A DNA stretch of 10,826 bases, taken from the NCBI GenBank assembly GCA_025362255.1, contig JANYGY010000166.1, positions 1 through 10,826 of the forward strand, given 5' to 3'. How positions within the stretch are numbered: the stretch's first letter is position 1; every line of letters starts with the position of its first letter. The notes beneath the pieces were generated by a model. The model worked only from the letters and a program-made list of their open reading frames with translations. It ran no database searches and was not told where the DNA came from. Made by a program: the position numbers and the translations under genes. Source of the stretch: Planctomycetales bacterium (GTDB lineage Bacteria > Planctomycetota > UBA11346). Shown piece after piece: positions 6,987 through 10,826 of this stretch.

Positions 6987-7807
6987 AAATCGATCACATG
7001 ACCCGCGAGTGCCACGCGAACGGCCGCCAGATCGTCGCGTCGGCTGAGATCGAGGACCGCGCCGTGATGGGCGATGACGGTATAGCGGCACCCGAGCGCT
7101 CGACTGGCCATTACCGCGGTGGGCAATTCGAATTCCCCGCGCGGGCTTCGATCGATCATGGAGCAGGCCTTGAAAATATGATGATCGAACCGCCAACAAT
7201 TGAGTGACAGCAACGTGTCTTTTCCATGCGCCTCCAAGTCGGCGATCGACGGCTTCTCGCACAGGCCGACCAGTTCTCCGTCGACTACATCGATCACCGC
7301 GAATCCAGCCAGACGCGTGGCCGGCAGTCCGCCGGCAATCAATCCTGCGCGATGGAATCCAATGACCGCTGGGCCTTCATGAGCGACCAACTCGCGTAAT
7401 GCCGCAACCGGGTAGCGATTGTCACTGTTGAGCACCAAAAATTCTCGATCGCCAATCAGCTTCGCTGCGGCCAACACGGCGTCCGCAGTGCCCCGTGGCT
7501 GCTCCTGAATCGCGAAGTCCATCGTCAATCGACGAAGGGGCGTGGCATAAGTCTGGCGCACCGCGGTGTGCTCAGGGCCGATGACGAGGATCACTTCGCG
7601 TACGCCGGCATCCGCGAGATCGGTCAGGACGTGATCGAGAAAGGGCCTGCCTACCGCATCCGGCAGCAACGCTTTGACACCAGTGGCGGCGATGGCCGAG
7701 GCCTGCGGATCAAGCGCGCCGCCCTGCTCGGGCAGAGCCCTGAGACGGGTGCCGAGCCCACGCGCGAGAATCACCGCAACAGGGGGAGTGGGATGGGGTG
7801 CTGACAT
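6983..7807 (-). CDS. NDP-sugar pyrophosphorylase-like nucleotidyltransferase
   Basis: A protein of the GT-A-fold sugar-phosphate nucleotidyltransferase family, which joins NTP and a sugar 1-phosphate to give an NDP-sugar and pyrophosphate. From ATG 7807 it is 274 aa. Seen in order: the N-terminal nucleotide loop AVILARGLGTRL (11-22, a variant of LAGGxGTR with Arg in place of the first Gly), VKALLPDAVGRPFLDHVL with a likely nucleotide-contacting Lys, IQEQPRGTADAVLAA (uracil/thymine-recognition region in relatives), FLVLNSDNRYP with the metal-binding Asp, GLCEKPS and GEFELPTAV. There is no C-terminal hexapeptide-repeat domain. The start is uncertain: ATGs at 7840 and 7816 and a TTG at 7867 are in frame and none has a well-spaced ribosome binding site; 7807 gives the usual short lead into the nucleotide loop. 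Its stop overlaps the kinase ATG, so a kinase-produced sugar 1-phosphate is its likely substrate. Exact base and sugar specificity cannot be read from the sequence. Confidence 0.85.
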   Translation of the reverse strand: MSAPHPTPPVAVILARGLGTRLRALPEQGGALDPQASAIAATGVKALLPDAVGRPFLDHVLTDLADAGVREVILVIGPEHTAVRQTYATPLRRLTMDFAIQEQPRGTADAVLAAAKLIGDREFLVLNSDNRYPVAALRELVAHEGPAVIGFHRAGLIAGGLPATRLAGFAVIDVVDGELVGLCEKPSIADLEAHGKDTLLSLNCWRFDHHIFKACSMIDRSPRGEFELPTAVMASRALGCRYTVIAHHGAVLDLSRRDDLAAVRVALAGHVIDL

Positions 7808-7905
7808 CACTCCCATGATGGCGGACGCGTCCCGCTTCATGAGGTGAATATCACGGTATTTTGGCAATTTTGTCGCTCATGAATGAGACGAATTGGACGG
7901 TTACA

Positions 7906-7944
7906 GGTGCCCGACCAAGAAACAGATAAAGTCCCCCGGGCACC
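7906..7944. repeat. 8-bp perfect inverted repeat upstream of feoA
   Basis: Arms ggtgcccg (7906-7913) and cgggcacc (7937-7944) are exact reverse complements with 23 bases between them. The spacing suits a long-loop hairpin in a transcript or two half-sites of a binding protein. It lies about 65 bases before the feoA start. No U-tract follows, so it is not a standard terminator. Confidence 0.5.
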
Positions 7945-7946
7945 GC

Positions 7947-7961
7947 AATCGCGGGGCGATT
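7947..7961. repeat. 6-bp hairpin with 3-base loop upstream of feoA
   Basis: aatcgc (7947-7952) and gcgatt (7956-7961) are exact complements around ggg. It sits directly after the right arm of the 7906-7944 repeat and is followed by a pyrimidine-rich stretch (tcctcttttcct). Could be a leader hairpin or chance; six pairs are not strong evidence. Confidence 0.35.
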
Positions 7962-8008
7962 TCCTCTTTTCCTGACCGTTTTATCGCTAGTATTTGCAAA
8001 CAACTCCT

Positions 8009-8245
8009 ATGAACAAAGTCGATAAGCTACTTCTTGCAGATCTTCCCGCAGGCGGCCAGGGCGTCGTCAAAGCGATTCTCGGCGAACCGGTGCTGCGTCG
8101 TCGACTGCTCGAAATGGGTCTGGTGCCAGGCACGACGGTCACGTTGCTGCGTCGCGCGCCCTTGGGCGACCCGCTGATTGTGCACCTGCGCAATTACGAT
8201 GTCGGCTTGCGCATCAGCGAAGCTGAAATGGTGCAACTCCAATGA
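8009..8245 (+). CDS. feoA: Ferrous iron transport protein A
   Basis: A 78-aa cytoplasmic SH3-like protein that assists FeoB. The characteristic FeoA pattern is present: LADLPAGGQGVVKAI at the N-terminus, then LRRRLLEMGLVPGTTVTLLR (the conserved RLxxMGLxPGxxV block, about residues 30-49), and the ending LRNYDVGLRISEAEMVQL. The frame runs up to a TTG at 7994; ATG 8009 gives the standard length, and neither has a recognisable Shine-Dalgarno sequence. The stop overlaps the feoB start (ATGA at 8242-8245), so translation is probably coupled. Confidence 0.95.
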   Translation: MNKVDKLLLADLPAGGQGVVKAILGEPVLRRRLLEMGLVPGTTVTLLRRAPLGDPLIVHLRNYDVGLRISEAEMVQLQ

Positions 8246-10272
8246 ATGCTCCTTTGAATCCGATTCACGAATCTGAACAGACCCCAGGACCCAAGCGGCA
8301 GATCACCCTGGCGCTCGCCGGGAATCCCAATTGCGGCAAGACTACCTTATTTAATGCCCTGACCGGAATGCGTCAGAAGGTCGCCAATTATCCCGGCATC
8401 ACGGTTGAGAAGAAAACCGGACAGACTGCTCTGACCGACGGCACGACGGCCGAGGTGCTGGATCTGCCAGGCACCTACTCCTTGATCGCCACCAGTCCCG
8501 ATGAGCAGGTCACCGCCGGGATTCTCAACGGCACGTGGCCAGGGACGCCGGCGCCCGATCGGGTGATCGCGGTGGTCGATGCCAGCACCCTGGCCCGTGG
8601 ACTCTTTCTGGTCAGTCAACTGCTCTCGTTGGGTCGGCCATTAGTAGTAGCCTTGACCATGAGCGATATCGCCAAACGGCGCGGCACGGTGATCGATCAT
8701 GAGGCATTGTCAGCGGCCCTGGGCGTGCCCGTGGTCCCGGTGGTGGCGATCCAGCGCACCGGTCTGCTGGCCTTGCGCGCCGCCATCACCGAGGCCGTTG
8801 CGGTGCCCGCGCCGGCGGCCTTGCTTGACCAATTGGTGCACACCTCCAACGCGCCGGACGCGCTGCTCGCCGATAGCGCCGCGCGTTACCAATGGGTCGA
8901 CACCGTGCTCGCCGCCACGGTCACGCATGGCACCGACATCCATCTCAGCCGTAAGGTCGATGCATTCCTGCTCCACCCGGTGTTCGGCCTCTTGTTCTTC
9001 GTGGTGGTGATGGCCGGCATGTTCGTCTCGTTGTTCACCTTGGCGGCGCCGTTGATGGATGCCTGTCAAAGTGGAGTCACCGCTTTAGGTGCCTTGCTGA
9101 CCGCCCGCATGGCCGAGGGTGATCTGAAGAGCCTGATCACCGACGGAGTGTTTTCCGGGGTCGGCAGCGTGGTGGTATTCGTCCCCCAGATCGCGGTGCT
9201 GTTTTTATTTTTGGCGATTCTCGAGGATAGCGGATATCTCGCCCGCGCGGCCTTTCTGATGGATCGCCTGCTGCGTTCGGTCGGCCTGCACGGTAAAAGT
9301 TTCATCCCTCTCTTGTCGAGTTTCGCGTGCGCTATTCCTGGGATCATGGCGACCCGAACGATCAACAGTCGACGTGAACGTCTGGTGACCATTCTGGTGG
9401 CTCCATTCATGTCCTGCAGTGCCCGGTTGCCGGTGTATGCACTGTTGATCGCGGCGGTGTTCAGCCAGCTGGCGGGATGGCAACAGGGATTGATCATGCT
9501 CGGTCTCTATCTGCTGGGGATCATCGCCGCGGCGACCGTCGCCTGGGTGACGACTCGGTTCAGCGACCGCCTTGGCACTGCTCCATTCATCCTTGAGATG
9601 CCGAGCTACAAACTCCCGCAAGCCCGGCACATCGCCCGCCAGGTCTGGCAAAATGCGCTGACTTTTTTGACCAAGGCCGGCACCACCATCTTTGCCCTCT
9701 CGATTGTCATCTGGGCATTGACCACCTATCCCAAACCCTCGGCGACCGAATCGGCAGCAACCTCGGCTGCATTTACCACGTCTTGGCAGACGCCTTTGGG
9801 CCTGGATCACCTTGCCGCCGACAAAGCATTCGTCACCGCGCGCGACCAACACCTCGCCAGCGCCGCATTGGCCAACAGTTTTGCTGGCCGTATCGGTCAC
9901 GCGATCGAGCCGGTCATCGCGCCATTGGGTTTCGATTGGAAAATGGGCATTGGTCTCGTTGGCGCCTTTGCCGCGCGTGAGGTCTTTGTCAGCACCCTTG
10001 GCATCGTCTACGCCGTGGGCGATTCCACCGAAGAAACGGCAGGCTTGCAGGCCGCCATGCACGCCGACCGCCGGGCCGATGGCTCTCCGGTGTGGACCAC
10101 CGCGGTCGCCACCAGCATGCTCGTGTGGTTCGTGTTGGCGATGCAATGCATCAGCACCACGGTCGTCGTCCGCCGTGAAACTGGCGGCTGGACTTGGCCA
10201 TTGGCGCAGCTCGTCGGCATGAATGTCCTGGCCTGGATCGTCTGCTTCGTCGTCTATCGGGTCATGTCATGA
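8242..10272 (+). CDS. feoB: Ferrous iron transport protein B
   Basis: Inner-membrane Fe(II) transporter with an N-terminal GTPase domain, 676 aa (shorter than the 773-aa E. coli protein but normal for many bacteria). GTPase motifs: G1 GNPNCGKT (27-34), G2 region NYPGITVEKKTG with T54, G3 DLPG (74-77), and a G4 position reading ALTMSD (137-142), where most FeoBs have NMxD. A helical guanine-dissociation-inhibitor region follows (about 150-240), then hydrophobic membrane segments from about 245 onward. The two gate motifs are present: SSFACAIPGIMATRTI (359-374, C363) and VAPFMSCSARLPVYAL (386-401, C392), containing the cysteines and prolines of the iron path. The C-terminal part has KMGIGLVGAFAAREVFVSTL (567-586) and two or three further membrane helices. 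ATG 8242 overlaps the feoA stop, and the feoB stop overlaps the start of the small Cys-rich gene, giving a compact three-gene operon. Confidence 0.97.
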   Translation: MNAPLNPIHESEQTPGPKRQITLALAGNPNCGKTTLFNALTGMRQKVANYPGITVEKKTGQTALTDGTTAEVLDLPGTYSLIATSPDEQVTAGILNGTWPGTPAPDRVIAVVDASTLARGLFLVSQLLSLGRPLVVALTMSDIAKRRGTVIDHEALSAALGVPVVPVVAIQRTGLLALRAAITEAVAVPAPAALLDQLVHTSNAPDALLADSAARYQWVDTVLAATVTHGTDIHLSRKVDAFLLHPVFGLLFFVVVMAGMFVSLFTLAAPLMDACQSGVTALGALLTARMAEGDLKSLITDGVFSGVGSVVVFVPQIAVLFLFLAILEDSGYLARAAFLMDRLLRSVGLHGKSFIPLLSSFACAIPGIMATRTINSRRERLVTILVAPFMSCSARLPVYALLIAAVFSQLAGWQQGLIMLGLYLLGIIAAATVAWVTTRFSDRLGTAPFILEMPSYKLPQARHIARQVWQNALTFLTKAGTTIFALSIVIWALTTYPKPSATESAATSAAFTTSWQTPLGLDHLAADKAFVTARDQHLASAALANSFAGRIGHAIEPVIAPLGFDWKMGIGLVGAFAAREVFVSTLGIVYAVGDSTEETAGLQAAMHADRRADGSPVWTTAVATSMLVWFVLAMQCISTTVVVRRETGGWTWPLAQLVGMNVLAWIVCFVVYRVMS

Positions 10273-10442
10273 CCCAGCAGCTCATCGCCTTGGCGCTCGT
10301 CGGGTGTGCCGCTGGCTGGCTGACCCTGCGCTGGTGGCGCAAGCTCCGCAGCAAACAAAAATCGTGCGGTTGCGACCATTGTCCGCAGGGGAAGTCGACG
10401 GCCGCGTCGGGATCAATTTCAGCACCTCACATTGGAAAATAA
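10269..10442 (+). CDS. Small FeoB-associated Cys-rich membrane protein
   Basis: A 57-aa protein starting inside the feoB stop (ATGA at 10269-10272). One predicted membrane helix (LIALALVGCAAGWLTL, residues 5-20) is followed by a basic stretch (RWWRKLRSKQK) and a cysteine cluster SCGCDHCPQG (C33, C35, C38). This layout, one N-terminal helix plus a short Cys-rich cytoplasmic tail at the end of a feo operon, matches the FeoB-associated Cys-rich membrane protein family (PF12669-like). By the positive-inside rule the cysteines would face the cytoplasm, where they could take over Fe(II) coming through FeoB; that function is inferred. It is not homologous to winged-helix FeoC of enterobacteria. Confidence 0.82.
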   Translation: MTQQLIALALVGCAAGWLTLRWWRKLRSKQKSCGCDHCPQGKSTAASGSISAPHIGK

Positions 10443-10475
10443 TCGCATTCCAAGAGACCTTTGATTGCCGCAGGT

Positions 10476-10826
10476 TTATTTGGGAAGATATCCCGAGATT
10501 TCCCTGACTTCATCAGTGTCCAATTCCCATTCGCAGTAAAAAGATAGGCCGATACTATTCGGTGGCCTGAGCACATTTACGCCTGCGATAACTCCGGGAA
10601 TGCTGGTGCTGATATTCTCAATATCGGGATCGTGATAACCGACTCCACGATCATCATACACGGGGATACCGAAAAGGATATTTTTACCATTGCTGTTCGT
10701 GATAATTTCATCCGTCCATGACTTTAATAAGTGAGTGTAGACTTTGCGATATGTGAGCGCGGTGTCGTACATCATGGGTACCAGTTGATCGACAATGAGC
10801 GAAATTTTGCCGTAATACGTGAGATC
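10476..10826 (-). CDS. Unrecognised protein, C-terminal 116 residues; 5' end beyond the right window edge
   Basis: The minus-strand frame is open from the right edge to TAA at 10476-10478, so only the C-terminal part is in view; an internal Met at 10775 is unlikely to be the true start because readable protein continues above it (DLTYYGKISLIVDQLVPMMYD). Visible features are the hydrophobic strand-like SLIVDQLVPMMYD, a second strand ILFGIPVYDDRGVGYHDP with several acidic and aromatic residues, IPGVIAGVNVL, and a last strand GLSFYCEWELD. Repeated strand-helix units each ending in D/E or Y/W suggest the last strands of a TIM barrel such as a glycoside-hydrolase-like protein, but that is a weak impression and I do not name a family. 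GC content here is about 46% by hand count of 10501-10800, clearly below the neighbouring genes, which may indicate recent acquisition. It converges on the feo operon with a 33-base gap and no clear terminator. Confidence 0.6.
   Translation of the reverse strand, partial: DLTYYGKISLIVDQLVPMMYDTALTYRKVYTHLLKSWTDEIITNSNGKNILFGIPVYDDRGVGYHDPDIENISTSIPGVIAGVNVLRPPNSIGLSFYCEWELDTDEVREISGYLPK

Larger units (their letters stand above)
7868..8008. promoter_or_regulatory. Divergent intergenic region upstream of feoA, with small inverted repeats
   Basis: About 140 to 200 bases separate the nucleotidyltransferase start (by whichever start codon is used) from feoA, and both promoters should lie here. 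It holds a short palindrome ctcat-ga-atgag (7876-7887), an 8-bp inverted repeat and a 6-bp hairpin, listed separately. A tagtat at about 7989-7994 could be a -10 for feoA, but no well-spaced -35 was found. No sequence close to the Fur consensus (GATAATGATAATCATTATC) was seen on reading, although feo operons are usually iron-regulated. Confidence 0.4.

Noticed and set aside
6987..7262. N-terminal extension of the GHMP kinase by about 92 residues
   Set aside because: The added sequence is Arg/Ser/Gly-rich, lies inside the nucleotidyltransferase gene in another frame, and the ATG overlapping its stop gives a normal-length kinase.
9205..10146. A long minus-strand open frame opposite feoB (over 310 codons)
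   Set aside because: Antisense to the conserved gates and C-terminal helices of FeoB; the translated sequence is low in hydrophobic pattern and has no motif.
10482..10495. Possible bidirectional terminator gggaagatatccc between the Cys-rich gene and the convergent partial gene
   Set aside because: Only a four-base GGGA/TCCC stem, located inside the last codons of the minus-strand gene, with no T-tract on either side.
1..10826. tRNA or rRNA genes, CRISPR arrays, insertion sequences, prophage genes
   Set aside because: No cloverleaf-like segments, regularly spaced repeats, transposase or integrase motifs, or terminal inverted repeats were seen on reading either strand.

Overview
This is a GC-rich (roughly 57-60%) bacterial chromosome segment with almost no non-coding space. 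No single gene fixes the taxon. The sugar-kinase motif GRIEVLGKHTDY, the near absence of strong Shine-Dalgarno sequences and the gene set would fit a Verrucomicrobiota (Opitutus-like) or similar free-living heterotroph, but this is a guess from recollection, not a demonstration. Layout, left to right: (1) 1-4985, minus strand: the 2-oxoglutarate dehydrogenase operon, transcribed sucA (E1) > sucB (E2) > lpd (E3, cut by the left window edge). The three proteins form the complex that converts 2-oxoglutarate to succinyl-CoA in the TCA cycle. (2) 5045-5733, plus strand: a small toxin-antitoxin-like pair diverging from sucA. A VapB-type antitoxin overlaps a VapC-like PIN protein that has lost most of its catalytic acidic residues. 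A perfect 10-bp inverted repeat lies between the two divergent start codons and is a good operator candidate. (3) 5742-7840, minus strand: a two-gene operon with an NDP-sugar pyrophosphorylase-like nucleotidyltransferase followed, with an ATGA overlap, by a galactokinase-like GHMP kinase whose sugar-binding signature is altered. Together they look like a kinase plus pyrophosphorylase route for activating a free sugar. (4) 7868-8008: an intergenic region with several small inverted repeats between the divergent nucleotidyltransferase and feoA. (5) 8009-10442, plus strand: a ferrous iron uptake operon feoA-feoB-small Cys-rich membrane protein, each gene overlapping the next by ATGA. (6) 10476-10826, minus strand: the C-terminal end of an unrecognised protein in markedly more AT-rich DNA (about 46% GC by hand count), cut by the right edge. 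The blocks are functionally separate (central metabolism, toxin-antitoxin remnant, sugar activation, iron uptake). The most unusual points are the degenerate PIN protein with its operator placed at the front of a TCA-cycle operon, and the nucleotidyltransferase/GHMP kinase pair with non-canonical active-site signatures. No tRNA, rRNA, CRISPR array, insertion sequence or convincing intrinsic terminator was seen.
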